Shown here: positions 44,374 to 54,790 of the stretch, in pieces
Numbering within the stretch: position 1 is the stretch's first letter
Layout: each line of letters opens with the position of its first letter
From: Agriotes lineatus
Taxonomy: Eukaryota; Arthropoda; Insecta; Coleoptera; Elateridae
Length of the DNA stretch: 64,000 nt
Assembly: GCA_940337035.1 (NCBI GenBank)
Contig: CALNHX010002316.1
Location: 119,884 to 183,883 of the forward strand
Direction of reading: 5' to 3'
Translations under genes and position numbers: made by a program
The notes under the pieces: generated by a model
What the model saw: the letters and a program-made list of their open reading frames with translations, nothing else
What the model was told of the DNA's origin: nothing
Databases searched by the model: none

Positions 44374-44567
44374 GATTGTGATTAAAAATACGCAAAAACA
44401 CACTTAAAATGCACTACAACTTCAATTAATCAATTCACTCAGAGAAATGTCAAAAGTTGTCAAAGTTTAACACACACAAACAAAAAAGAAGAGAGCACGC
44501 ATTTCATGCAAAATTGTAGTCAACGCGACTTTTGTTTTCACTCTAGTTCGGAGGGGGTGCAATATTG

Positions 44568-44706
44568 GAATAGTATATTGTGTATCTAGGACGAAAAGCG
44601 TAACATTCCCAGACGACTGTGAATATTGTTGGGCGAGGAGAATGCCGAGCCCAACAACACGGGAGTCTGGGAATGTTGCTTTTTGTCTAAGATACACATA
44701 CTATTT
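44568..44706. mobile_element. Hairpin MITE of the AATAGTATATT-end group, 139 bp
   Basis: Arms GAATAGTATATTGTGTATCT and the complement of AAATAGTATGTGTATCTTAG enclose an AACATTCCCAGAC / GTCTGGGAATGTT stem. It directly abuts the right end of the mariner-like relic. Confidence 0.7.
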
Positions 44707-45104
44707 TGCCGCCGATCAATACGAGTAGTTTAAAAAATTAGGAAATAGTACTCGAATATTCCCTGCCTAGGCCGGGAATATTATTCGTGTACAGTTGTAT
44801 TGCAAATTACCTAGCAACGGCTGATGTAATGGAATATTGCGTCTACTATCGATTAGTTTTGTCTGAGACTTAATCTGAGAAAAAAAAATGTTTTTTATCT
44901 ACCACTCGTGAGGCCTTATGAAGACCAAGCCAACATTTGAATTTCGACTCAGAATTAATCAAAGAATCGCTCTACCTGAGGGTTATGCGCCAATTGTTTC
45001 CTTCTGATGAAGCCCCTTACGAAAGTGGGCGAAACGTTGAGTTCTTGGACCTCAATCATGACACGGTTTAATCCCGGAAGTCGTTTGTTACTTAACGGCT
45101 ATGC
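44707..45104. other. Spacer; contains a CGAAACGTT-type retroelement motif
   Basis: GATGAAGCCCCTTACGAAAG then GGGCGAAACGTT near 45008-45040 recalls a sequence often seen next to Penelope-like elements. No protein of that group was readable, so no call is made. Confidence 0.25.
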
Positions 45105-45425
45105 TTGTTTTTCAGTCTGTAGGTATTTTTCCAGAATCTAGTATGTTTTGTATTAGTTTTATTAATTCTTGATTCAGACTATTCCCTCCATATTTTAGGA
45201 GCTCGTTGTTGATATTGTCCAATACAAGGGCTTTTTTGTTTTTTAAACTTCCAGTTGACTTTTCTACTTCGTCTTCTATCATCTGGATCTAAATCTCACC
45301 GGGTACATGAGAAACAAGAATATTTTCCGACTGGTTAGCATGCAATTTTTTGGAGTACTCGTATTTTGTCCATTCTTCCTTACTAATTTTGTTAGTTCAT
45401 ATTCCGTTACTTCAGCTTTGTCGAT
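45105..45425 (-). pseudogene. Reverse transcriptase N-terminal fragment
   Basis: Minus strand: EEWTKYEYSKKLHANQSENI, then EDEVEKSTGSLKNKKALVLD followed by NINNELLKYGGNSLNQELIK and LIQNILDSGKIPT. This is the fingers region of non-LTR RTs (K.NKAPG.D.I..E.LK). It breaks off at 45105. One stop lies in the middle. Confidence 0.75.
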
Positions 45426-45479
45426 TTCCTCCTGTTGATGATTATTTCCATTACTATGAGCGAGTTTGTCTCAGCTTAG

Positions 45480-46490
45480 CTATTATATATGCTTACATGG
45501 TGTTCGCAGATATGAACGGATTAATGCGACCAAACTATGTCCAGTAATTAACTCTTGCTGTCTTGCTCCGATACCCCCGTTTTGTAACAGCAAGAGAACT
45601 GGTTGTCCATCTGCTAATTTCGATAATACCCACTGGGATATTCTTAAACCACCCAGTTCTATAAGGTTCATTTAAAAAAGCATATCAGTTTTGATGGTCC
45701 TTTTTTCAATAATATCTTCTCTAGCAGACTGTATAGTAAATGTAAAATAACATTATTTTCAGAAGAAGCTTACCTCACAGGGCAAATATTTGGATCTTTT
45801 ACATTTGGTGTCAACCATTTACTGTCAGCAAATCGATTAGATCATCCTGGCAAGTCTTGCTAAACATGGTATTGTATTCAAAACGTCCAGTGTAAATACC
45901 ATTGTTGCCTAATTCTCGCTTAAAATGATTAATTAAACAATTAGCACCTTAATCACCCCACCATGCTAGCTCTCGTGCAGCTATTACGCTGGAGTCCCAT
46001 GAATTAATCATTTTAAATCTGTCAGTGCATCTGAACTTTTTTTGTTTTTTACCTATTACTTAAACTTCCTTCCTCTTGCTGTTTCGAGAAATCATTACGC
46101 CTTTAAATTCAATATCAAAAAACGAGTTGGTCTTAATTATAAAGTATGTAAACTATTTTTCTTGTAGCATTTTTACAGTGATACTCCATGTGCTTTTTGG
46201 AGCACTTTCTATATAGTTGCCTCCATCCAGCTTCTTCATATTGTATCTATAGTCTTTTAAGATATCATTTAACTGACTGTTTGCTGACGGTTCTTTCAAA
46301 TCGAAATGTCTTTCTTTGTAAAATCGTGCGAATTGTAGCCAAACAAAACTTTGAGAGCGCTTGATGTTCTTTGATTATGATGATTTTATGGCTTCGTTAA
46401 TAACCTCCACGGTTTTGTTACCAAATCTATTGCTAACACAAACTTCTTCACAATTACACTTCTTGGAAACCGTACATGCACAATTTATTA
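45480..46490 (-). pseudogene. Crypton/KIAA1958-like tyrosine recombinase relic
   Basis: Minus-strand order: RFGNKTVEVINEAIKSS, then VWLQFARFYKERHFDLKEPS, LNDILKDYRYNMKKLDGGNY and SAPKSTWSITVKMLQEK, then FFDIEFKGVMISRNSKRKE. Next come ARELAWWGD.GANCLINHFK, YTGRFEYNTMFSKTCQDD, KWLTPNVKDPNICPVR, GWFKNIPVGIIEISRW and finally QQELITGHSLVALIRSYLR. The last block holds the GHS and Tyr of the tyrosine recombinase active site; the earlier blocks follow the order of KIAA1958/Crypton-type proteins. At least five stops or shifts. Termini of the element were not found. Attribution is from remembered family patterns. Confidence 0.65.
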
Positions 46491-46914
46491 ACCAGACTTC
46501 ACTTTTCGTTGTTTACTTGGTAATGTATTTACTACAGAAATTAATCACAACCGAACTTTGAAACTCATGAGTAATTTAAATAAATCGTTTTAATTCTTTA
46601 GAATGTCATCGCGAATACAACTTGGTGGTATGACTCTTTTGGTAATTTTTGTTAGACATATAACTTGTAGCTGTTGTCATTAGAAAATGTTGCTAAAGCG
46701 CTTGTAGAGATTTTCGTCGGAAAAGCTACTCGTATTCTGACTGACAAAAAGTGCTAACGTTATTCCTACAACTTGTATTATGTATGATTATTCAACATTA
46801 TAATAATCAAACCAATGAAATTAGTCAATTTGTCACGTCGCCAATCAGAATTGACTATACTTGAAAACATTTAAAGTCACAGTGTTTTCATTCGATCGCA
46901 ATTGATTTTAATGA
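46491..46914. other. Spacer, nothing recognised
   Basis: No frame or repeat was recognised; it may include the upstream part of the recombinase element. Confidence 0.3.
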
Positions 46915-47790
46915 ATTTAGTTTAGTGAGTAACCTTTGACTGACATTTCGCCAAAACGTCCAAGTGAAGTTTGCAAATCGAAGTCATTCTAAAAATTAAT
47001 AATAATCGTTTTGGAAGTACTAACATTCAATTAATAGTAAGAAATGTTAATAAACTTTGCTGCTCGAATACGGTAAAATCGAAATCATATATCTATATTG
47101 TGTTGCGATACGTCTAACGTTGGGGTTTTCAGCTCGATCCTGATTACGCGGTCACACTTATTAAAGTTCTACTTGAGAAAAAAGACTTCAGTAGCTTAAA
47201 ATACGTTTATTTACACATTATTCGGAAGCGACCTATCCGCTACTTGGTCAGTTAAGATCTGCCTTCACCAAAATTACTGCTTTTACAGGTAAACTTGTAA
47301 AAACTATTTAGACTATGGAAACCTGCAAATTGTAGCGGTCCCACGCAAAGAGACACATAAAAGCAATAATATTTACGATTCATGTCCGGCCCTTTATTTG
47401 GAGGAACCTGTGACAGTGTTCGGCACGTTTTTCCCAGGACAAGTATGATGCTAACTTCGTCCTTATACATAATTACATTTGAGTTAGACACTAAGCTAAG
47501 ATTAAATAATATTAATTACTAATGTCCATTCTCAATATAGTCTAGAGTTTGTCATGCTACAGTTAGGATTCCTAACAATTGTCTAATAATCTTTCGAAAT
47601 AACACTTAAGGTAAATTTTTTAAACAATTTTTTCGTTTACATGAAAATTATTGCAAATTTCTCTCAACAAAAACTGCTCAAATTCCACTCGACCTGTGGT
47701 CTAATGAAATGGTTAATGCGGTTTTTGTTTCGAGAAATTTAAAGGCAATGATTTGCTTGTAAACAAAAAACATCTCAAAAAACACTTTTA
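46915..47790 (+). repeat. Local duplication, copy 1, with a 0.49-kb insertion
   Basis: 46915-47095 (GTAACCTTTGACTGACATTT onward) and 47590-47790 (TAATCTTTCGAAATAACACT onward) correspond in order to 47814-48006 and 48010-48205. The extra 47096-47589 is present only in this copy. No gene is recognised in it. Confidence 0.6.
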
Positions 47791-47813
47791 AACACTCTTT
47801 GAAGACGATTGTG

Positions 47814-48205
47814 ATTTAATGAATTCAATGTTGTGAGTAGCCTTTGACTGACATTTTGCCAAAACGTCAAAGTGAAGTTTGCAAATCGGCGACGCTCTAA
47901 AAATGAACCAGAATTGTTCTGAAGCTCCAGTATTGAATTAATAGTGGAAAACTAAAAAAAAAATCCATCGAACTCAGTAAAATCGAAGTCATATATTTAT
48001 ATTGTTGATTAATCTTTCCAAATACCACTCAAGGTAGAATTTTTGAAGACTTTTTTAAATTTATATTATAATTATTGCAAATTTCTATTAACGAAAACTG
48101 CTCAAATTCCACTCGATCTACGGTCTCGTAGAATTTTTACGCAGTTTTGCTTTCGATAAATTTAAACACAATAATTTGCATGTAAACAAAAAAATCTCAA
48201 AATTG
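47814..48205 (+). repeat. Local duplication, copy 2
   Basis: Shares CTTTGACTGACATTTTGCCA, AGTGAAGTTTGCAAATCG, ATTATTGCAAATTTCT and AACTGCTCAAATTCCACTCG with copy 1, in the same order and orientation, at roughly 80 per cent identity by eye. Confidence 0.6.
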
Positions 48206-48600
48206 TTTCACCTTTTGTGGTATTACCCTTGAAAATCGTACGACACTCATTAATGACCAACAGAAAAATTAGTTCACGCCCGTTACCAAGACAACAACAA
48301 AATTTCTTGGAATTTTTTTGTAGGTAGACCAACCCAACTGTGAGTGTTTGTGTCGTTACGATTTTCTTACCGAATCTGCATTCGAGCATTTATTCATATT
48401 CGGAAATTGTTTTTCGTGCATTACAACAACGTCCTAATTTGCCCTCGCGTGACCTCGGAAAGCACTAAAAAAAAATCCGGAAAGAATTAATACTCTTATA
48501 AGATTAACCTGGGAGTTTATTGTAACGCGCAATGTATAAATGCGTTTATTTTAAAATGCAATATGGAAACGCTAATGAGTATGTAAAAACATAATACTGA

Positions 48601-49132
48601 TGGGGCCATAATTATACCGTGTGTCCGCAGGAGTACACACCATAGAGATAAGATAATGCTAATAGTATATAAATATCAACCAGTGCTGTGTGCACCGTCC
48701 CTTTGCTTGTACCATTTCTAACAATATCAAATCTCATTAAATCACACATATAAACTGTCACAAGTGACATTTGTTTCATACAGGGGCGAGTCAGAAGCCA
48801 GAAAACAACGTTTTAGCGTACCGGCGATCACAGCATTAGCCGATCTTTCTATTCTATTAGGTTATCCCTATGGTGCGTCCTCCTGTGGACACACGGTATA
48901 TAACAGCAATGAGATAACATGAATAACAACATAGAATGCTTGAGTAAGAAAGAGATAGCCATACGAAAAAATTATTTTAGTAGGCATGTTTAGTTGACAT
49001 ATGTCATAATTAAATTAAGCGTTAAGCCTACTCGTATATTTGCTACTATGTTTATCTCTTTCTTACTCAAGCAATACGTGTTATATTCTTGTTCATGTTA
49101 TCTTATTGCTGTTATATATAATTGTGGCCCCA
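48601..49132. mobile_element. Hairpin MITE with GGGGCC ends, carrying a nested MITE
   Basis: Outer arms TGGGGCCATAATTATATAAC (rejoined across the insert) and the complement of TGGGGCCACAATTATATATA. The inner stem includes ACAGCAATRAGATAACATGA and TTGAGTAAGAAAGAGATA. Removing 48617-48896 and one TA restores a hairpin of about 250 bp. Confidence 0.75.
48617..48896. mobile_element. Nested Tc1/mariner-type MITE, 280 bp
   Basis: Ends CCGTGTGTCCGCAGGAGTAC and the complement of CCGTGTGTCCACAGGAGGAC, flanked by TA (48615-48616 and 48897-48898). It is inserted in the left arm of the GGGGCC hairpin. Confidence 0.82.
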
Positions 49133-49140
49133 TCGCATCG

Positions 49141-49533
49141 GTATATTCCATGGTGTAAAGAATACAAGGTGAAACGCTCCCGGGATGGGCAGTCGTTCAG
49201 AAAATAGAGGGGAGATGTCAACCAATCCCCGATGGTCCTGCTCAGGAAATCAATCACGGCCGCGATCATGGTGTAACCATGGTTGCGATCGTATATGTTG
49301 CTGGCACTGTGAGTCGATGTCAAATTCGGGGTTAGCAGGTTACATTTTGCGTCAATCTGACACCAACTGACGCAAAACCTAACCTCGAATTTGACATCGA
49401 CAGTGTCTTCAACAATACACTTCAGTACTACCAATCGTGCCATTTGTCGGACCATGTCCTACTGGTTGAATTTGAGGTCCGCCCACATTCTGCGGAGCGT
49501 TACACCTTCTATTCTTTACACCATGATATATTC
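49141..49533. mobile_element. Hairpin MITE containing core A
   Basis: Outer arms ATGGTGTAAAGAATACAAGG and the complement of ATGGTGTAAAGAATAGAAGG. In the middle (49302-49413) lies the core A stem: ATGTCAAATTCGGGGTTAGC and ACGCAAAACCTAACCTCGAA. Open frames across it on the minus strand follow the palindrome and are probably artefacts. Confidence 0.65.
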
Positions 49534-49833
49534 TACGGAGAAAGGAAGTCTGTTGATCAAATGGTATAGTAACGACTTCACAAGACTTGACAGCAAGTAT
49601 GTGGGTTATTACACGCCCTGTTGTTCTTTCTGATGCTTCTTTTTCAATAAAATTACGGTTCATATTTTGCATTTTAAAATAAACGCATTTACACATGAAA
49701 CCAATAGTAACAATCAAATCCTCATGGAAATGGGGATACCACATTGCGCAATAAAATAAATTCACGTATGTGAAAATCGCGTTAAACAATTATTTTCAAT
49801 AATGTGCGTTTAACATGCAACATGTAATAAAAA

Positions 49834-49977
49834 AATAGTTATTTGTTTCATTAGTACAAAAAATGCATGATTTCGGGACAAGTAAGACAGATCGCCGGAC
49901 GACGCGCAGCGGAGTCCGGCGAGTCTTACGCCTCCCGAAAACGCATTTTTTGCACGAATGAAACATACTATTTTTTC
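49834..49977. mobile_element. Hairpin MITE, 144 bp
   Basis: Arms AAATAGTTATTTGTTTCATT and the complement of AAAATAGTATGTTTCATTCG; the stem includes ACAAAAAATGC and CGCCGGAC / GTCCGGCG around the loop. Belongs loosely to the AATAGTAT group. Confidence 0.6.
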
Positions 49978-50336
49978 TCCAACTACTCATAAATTCGGTA
50001 ATATGACTTATTATTTAGAATCAAACATTGTAGGTTATATTGTAGAACTGTCATGGCGCAAATAAACAAAAACTATACGGGAAAATTAAACAATAACGAC
50101 GGCGATTGCCGAATATTGCCGAAGCGTTTGTTTTTTATTTAAAATTTACCATGTAAAACCCTATCTTGCGACCATTTTTGTACTAGTGCAAATATGAATC
50201 GAAAAGTGTACGGTTGCCAAGGTAATTGGTGAACATCCCGAAATGACTTACTTTTTATACAAAATTATTCGACAATATGGCGTCTTATTCGTGTGGTTGG
50301 AGAAAAATACAATTATTGCTAAGAAACACTTTTACA

Positions 50337-50411
50337 TACCCACGACCTGCTGAATTGTTTGACAAACGTCACATTGACATTTGTCACACAATTCAGCAGG
50401 CCGTGTACATA
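50337..50411. repeat. 75-bp hairpin
   Basis: GACCTGCTGAATTGTTTGAC and GTCACACAATTCAGCAGGCC form a stem of about 20 bp or more with a short loop. Confidence 0.6.
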
Positions 50412-51350
50412 CCTACTGCTAAAAATAATTGATTATTATTGACAACCTAACCATGAACCTAACTGTCATGTAATTGACAGTAGCGGGTTGGATTTGTATC
50501 AATTTAAATAAAATAGATGTTACGTTTTACAGTTCTACATTGTCACTTACATTTGCAGTCTATGAACCTCAGTTGTCCACTTCTTCAGTTTATTTTGTGA
50601 ATCAGAAACCAATATCTTATGTAGGTATCACGTACAATATTGCCATGAATGAAGAATACAAATTATGGCACGTCTTGTAAGTACAGTAGTCTATAATCAA
50701 TGCATACAGTTATATACGTTTATTTTATTTAGAATGATATACTAAAAACAATAATTATTGTTCAGTTCTTGACACTAATAAAAAGTAATTCAAGCAACCC
50801 AATAATAATGTTATATCTAAAGCTTCTGTTATACACTCGACCAACTTTTCAGCATACATACAGAATATACAAATATACCGATGGCATTTCAAGCATTCCA
50901 TATGCTCTATATCTACATACTATTTTCATATGGAATACGTTTACAGCATATACAAAGATGATAAGAAATAAGAAACATTAACTGCATAGTTTTCAAATTT
51001 AATAATAAGATTTAAAATTTGGCCATCTACAATAATTGATTTTGAAGATTTGTACTTTTCAGGGAGTATGAATAAATTCGTGGTAATACACTATATAAAA
51101 AAACAACTACGTTTTCTGAAACTAGTCGCTTGTTATGCAATTTTTGTAGCGAATCTGAAGTGCCTGCAACCCTTAAAAAAATATGTACTGGTTATACTAG
51201 TTAAAGATCTTTAGACTGTACCTATAGCCTCTTCAGTAGGTAATAATTTATTTCCTTTCAAAACTTATTTAAAGAATGAAAAATAGTATTTTGAATGATG
51301 TTTCAGCAATTGAAATTTTAAACAATTTATGAGATAACAAATTGTTCTGG
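50412..51350. other. A+T-rich spacer, nothing recognised
   Basis: Short plus-strand frames at 50474-50680 and 50769-50981 have no motif. Confidence 0.35.
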
Positions 51351-52193
51351 AATAGTATATTATACATCAAGGTAGCGAAGCGCAGTATTATAACTTGAGC
51401 GCATAATAGTGCCATTTACACGTACACTCCCATCGCGAAGGTTTGGAGCGAACTCCAAACGTGCACGCCGGAGCGCGGGCAAATAATGCACGCGCCAATC
51501 GCGTTGTTACCTAAATCGTAACACTCCAGGCGTGCACACTGGACTGCAGTTTTAGAGCGTACAATCCAAAACTTTTAGTGTAAATGCGATTTCGTCAAGT
51601 ATTGATGTGGCGTGTGGAATTTTAGAAATTCTAAAAGTTTTGGGTTAGCGCTTGGTTGATCAGTTGCAGAATAATAAAAATGTCCAAGAAAAAAAGATAA
51701 AGTGTGTGCAGTTGCATGCACAGGTTTATATATTTATTTGGAAACACTAAAATAGAAAGCACCGCGATCAGTATGGGTAAAGAAATGGAAGGAAAACACA
51801 AAATTTATATGGGCATATGACATATGACACTTGTATGTATAGTCTGTTCACTAAACATAAAAACACAAAGTGGCCTTTGATATCCAAAATTTCATCAGTG
51901 TACATGCAAAATTCACCTTTGTCTAGGAATGTATTTACAAAAAGTTCCTAAAACCATTAGGTTAAGGGTGTGACATTTACTACCCATCTGTCATAAATGT
52001 TGTAATTAACTACTTTTAAGGATATTATACAAATACTGTGGTGGATACTATTGACGTAGCGTTTACTAATGGGTATCTTTATTGCATTTTTATGAAACTT
52101 CAGGTTAGAATTTCTAAAAAAATATCTACTTTGACACTGACAGTGAGAAATATTAAATGTCATTTTTAAATTCAAATCTGCCAGTATGCAGGC

Positions 52194-52391
52194 GTGCAAA
52201 CCTTTGCAAAACAAAATACAAAATCCCTAGCAGAAAAATTATATGCACATGCCAACGTCAAAAAAAAAATAAATGTTTTTGTGTTTCCTGAATGCCCTAA
52301 ACGAGAGTTGCTTGAAAATGATCCGTATGATTATAGACATGGGAAAGATTTATACATTTCTATAAACTTTTCGAATGTATCTTTTGCTTAA
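52194..52391 (+). CDS. Unrecognised 65-codon frame inside the 1.5-kb element
   Basis: The only frame of note in the element; Lys-rich, with VFVFPECPKRELLEND. Near 51750-51820 another frame gives APRSVWVKKWKENTKFIWAY, reminiscent of the middle of a THAP finger, but the Cys/His ligands do not line up. The protein could be a transposase scrap; no function is assigned. Confidence 0.2.
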   Translation: MQTFAKQNTKSLAEKLYAHANVKKKINVFVFPECPKRELLENDPYDYRHGKDLYISINFSNVSFA

Positions 52392-52442
52392 TACCGTGAG
52401 TCTGACATGGTCATTTTGAAAGGATTTTATTAAATATAAGTA

Positions 52443-52696
52443 CCGGGTGACCATAAATGGTTGTGACGGTTTTTCTTAGGTTGACACTGTTAATGTTGGT
52501 TACCCTGCTGTCAATTTTAAGTCTATGTCAAATTCGACGTTAGCAGGTTAAGTTTTGTGTCATTTTGTGTCAAAACTGACGGAAAACCTAACCTGCTAAC
52601 CTCGAATTTGACACAGATTTAAAATTGACAGCAGGGTAACCAACATTAACCGTGTCAACCTAAGAAAAAAAATCACAACCATTTATGGTCACCCGG
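52443..52696. mobile_element. Hairpin MITE with core A, 254 bp, TA target
   Basis: Nearly perfect arms of about 115 bp start CCGGGTGACCATAAATGGTT and end with the complement ACCATTTATGGTCACCCGG, between TA at 52441-52442 and 52697-52698. The inner stem is core A (TCTATGTCAAATTCGACGTT, GCAGGTTAAGTTTTGTGTCA). High arm identity suggests a recent copy. Confidence 0.9.
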
Positions 52697-53236
52697 TAGT
52701 ATTATTATATTAACACCAATCAAGTGCGCACTCCAAGCCTCACCATTTTGCAGAAAGAATTTTTATATTGCAAGAGCCTGGAGTGCGGTATTGGCGTGCC
52801 TATTACAACACATTCTTTGCCTGTACAGTTTTGGTGCATTTACATGCGCGCTCTTTGCACTCGGGTTTGGCGCGTCCGCTCCAAACCTGTACGAAAAACC
52901 GTGCGTGTAAATGGCACTATTAGATACTGAGCGCGCAGCGCGAAGTATCAAAAGCGCGATGGTTATAAGACGATTCGCTACCGTGATGTATATACTATTT
53001 TTTGCACTACCAAACGGCGTAATACCTAAATTCCCAACGAATTTCGAAAATATTTTAACTGTCAACCTGACAATACAGCTCTTTAAAACGTCAAAATTAA
53101 AATAGTCATATTTGGTAAATTAGCAATTTATTAGTTACCACGGTGAAAATTGTTTATTTTACTTTCTCTCCCTTGGTGGAGAAAATCAACTTCACAACCT
53201 AAAAATGGGCCAATAACGGTGCGTTCTGAGACTAGT

Positions 53237-53388
53237 AGTGCAAAATAGTATATTATACATCAAGGTAGCGAAGCGCAGTATTATAACCTGAGCGCATATT
53301 AGATACTGAGCGCGCAGCGCGAAGTATCTAAAGCGCGAAGGTTATAAATCGATTCGCTACCGTGGTGTATATACTACTTTTTGCACTA
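53237..53388. mobile_element. Intact AATAGTATATT hairpin in array, unit 2
   Basis: TAGTGCAAAATAGTATATTA to TACTACTTTTTGCACTA; the stem holds GTAGCGAAGCGCAG / GATTCGCTAC and GAGCGCGCAGCGCG in the loop. Confidence 0.8.
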
Positions 53389-53620
53389 CCAAACGGCTTA
53401 ATACCTAAATTCCCAACAAATTTCGAAAATATTTTAACTGTCAACCTGACAATACAGCTCTTTAAAACGTCAAAATTAAAATAGTCATATTTGGTAACTT
53501 AGCAATTTATTAGTTACCACGGTGAAAATTGTTTATTTTACTTTCTCTCCCTTGGTGGAGAAAATCGACTTCACGACCTAGAGATAGACCAATAACGGTG
53601 CGTTCTGCTTCTGAGACTAG

Positions 53621-53773
53621 TAGTGCAAAATAGTATATTATACATCAAGGTAGCGAAGCGCAGTATTATAACCTGAGCGCATATTAGATACTGAGCGCGC
53701 AGCGCGAAGTATCTAAAGCGCGAAGGTTATAAGACGATTCGCTAACGTGGTGTATATACTATTTTTTGCACTA
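53621..53773. mobile_element. Intact AATAGTATATT hairpin in array, unit 3
   Basis: Nearly identical to unit 2 with a few substitutions (GCTAACG for GCTACCG). The preceding spacer has a 6-bp insertion (CTTCTG). Confidence 0.8.
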
Positions 53774-54007
53774 CAAAACGGCTTAATACCTAAATTCCCA
53801 ACAAATTTCGAAAATATTTTAACTGTCAACCTGACAATACAGCTCTTTAAAACGTCAAAATTAAAATAGTCATATTTGGTAACTTAGCAATTTATTAGTT
53901 ACCACGGTGAAAATTGTTTATTTTACTTTCTCTCCTTGGTGGAGAAAATCAACTTCACGACCTAAAATAAGCCAATAACGGTGCGTTCTGAGACTAGTAG
54001 TGCAAAA

Positions 54008-54514
54008 ACACCTTTTAGCAATCTTTCTTCCCATTCTTTCTGTAACTTTTTCCATATTCTTAATACTTATCTGGTAATCATAATCATCCTTCTATATTTT
54101 TGTGTTCGAAATGTTTTCGAAGGGGGAGAATAAGTTTAATCGGTTATAATCAGTTACTCCAAAAAGTGACCAAGAGTCCGTTCAAAACCTGCGCAAAAGT
54201 TGTTTAATGTCGACACTCGCTCTCGCTGTGATCAGCATTCAACAATTTACTTCGCAGCATTTTTTCAGGGCCAATTCTGTATCACCAATATACTACACTC
54301 AGTTGGGCGCCTTGTTTCAGGGAACTTAGAAAAATACTAACCTCAATTATAAGAAATTATACCTCCCTTAACGGAGAGTAGGTGAAATATCGGATGGGAT
54401 ATTGGTAAAATGACCAGTAGTTCCGAAAGACATTGAATTTAATGAGTCATACTGTATATACTTGTTAATTCGTCCTGTTGTATTCCGAATACGTAAATAA
54501 ATAAATACAAGGAA
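54008..54514. other. Spacer; possible 3' end of a retroelement near 54500
   Basis: AATAAATAAATAC at 54497-54509 resembles a LINE tail, but the preceding frames could not be read with confidence. Confidence 0.3.
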
Positions 54515-54790
54515 CCAGCATGCATGCCTTTTTTGATCTCAATAAAGCTTTCGACGGATTGAGACCAAGAGTCACCTACAAACATCGTCAGAATAGTTGC
54601 AGAAATTACCACACCAACATACGCATATATACTGGTGAATCAAAAGGTGACTGAAAAAGGCCCATGTCGACAGAAAAAAAGGCAGTGAAACTCAATCAGC
54701 CAGTGCTCTTCACACTAGTGTTAGAGAACATAGATAAAGAAACAGTAGAGAAGATCATGCATTATGATCTTGTCTATGTCTAACAAAATA
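54515..54790 (+). pseudogene. Reverse transcriptase fragment, badly decayed
   Basis: CFFDLNKAFDGLRPRVTYKH resembles RT motif A (D..KAFD), and LNQPVLFTLVLENIDKETVE resembles motif B (SPLLF.L.LE). The YADD region is not readable. Frames contain stops. Confidence 0.5.

Larger units (their letters stand above)
43225..44569 (-). mobile_element. Mariner/Tc1-like transposon relic, about 1.35 kb
   Basis: Terminal repeats of about 33 bp: CACCCCCTCCTAACTAGAGT at 43235 and its complement ending GGAGGGGGTG near 44559. The minus strand encodes a transposase N-terminus near the right end and its C-terminus near the left end, in correct order for one element. The middle is scrambled and may hold another insertion starting at TACAGGGTGATTCAAATTAA (complement of about 44084-44103). 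Confidence 0.8.
51407..52919. mobile_element. 1.5-kb inverted-repeat DNA transposon nested in the MITE
   Basis: Ends TAGTGCCATTTACACG and CGTGTAAATGGCACTA; inverted similarity continues about 100 bp inward (GGTTTGGAGCGRAC, CTCCAGGC/GCCTGGAG). Comparison with the empty hairpin units proves insertion at GCGCATATTAGATAC. The exact target duplication is unclear (TAA on the left, TTA on the right). It contains another MITE at 52443-52696. Confidence 0.75.
51351..53009. mobile_element. AATAGTATATT hairpin MITE, first array unit, interrupted
   Basis: The left arm AATAGTATATTATACATCAA with GGTAGCGAAGCGCAGTATTA and the right arm CGATTCGCTACCGTGATGTA to TTTTTTGCACTA match the intact hairpins at 53237-53388 and 53621-53773. 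It is split at GCGCATA/TTAGATAC by the element at 51407-52919. Confidence 0.8.
53010..54007. repeat. Tandem array, period about 380-385 bp
   Basis: Three successive units, each a 152-bp hairpin MITE plus a spacer of about 230 bp (AAACGGCKTAATACCTAAAT, CTGTCAACCTGACAATACAG, GTTACCACGGTGAAAATTGT, CTCTCCCTTGGTGGAGAAAA). Corresponding points lie at 52981, 53360 and 53745. Identity is above 95 per cent by eye. The first hairpin is the interrupted one; the last spacer ends at 54007 without a full hairpin. A CACGGTG / CTTGGTGGAG palindrome recurs in each spacer. Confidence 0.88.

Noticed and set aside
44960..45104. Penelope-like element
   Set aside because: Only the CGAAACGTT-type motif is present; no RT or GIY-YIG sequence of that group was readable.
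49093..49789. Two minus-strand frames of 120 and 126 codons
   Set aside because: They run through a hairpin MITE and follow its palindromic arms; no domain recognised.
51710..52391. THAP-finger transposase in the 1.5-kb nested element
   Set aside because: Only one short stretch recalls the family and the zinc ligands do not line up.
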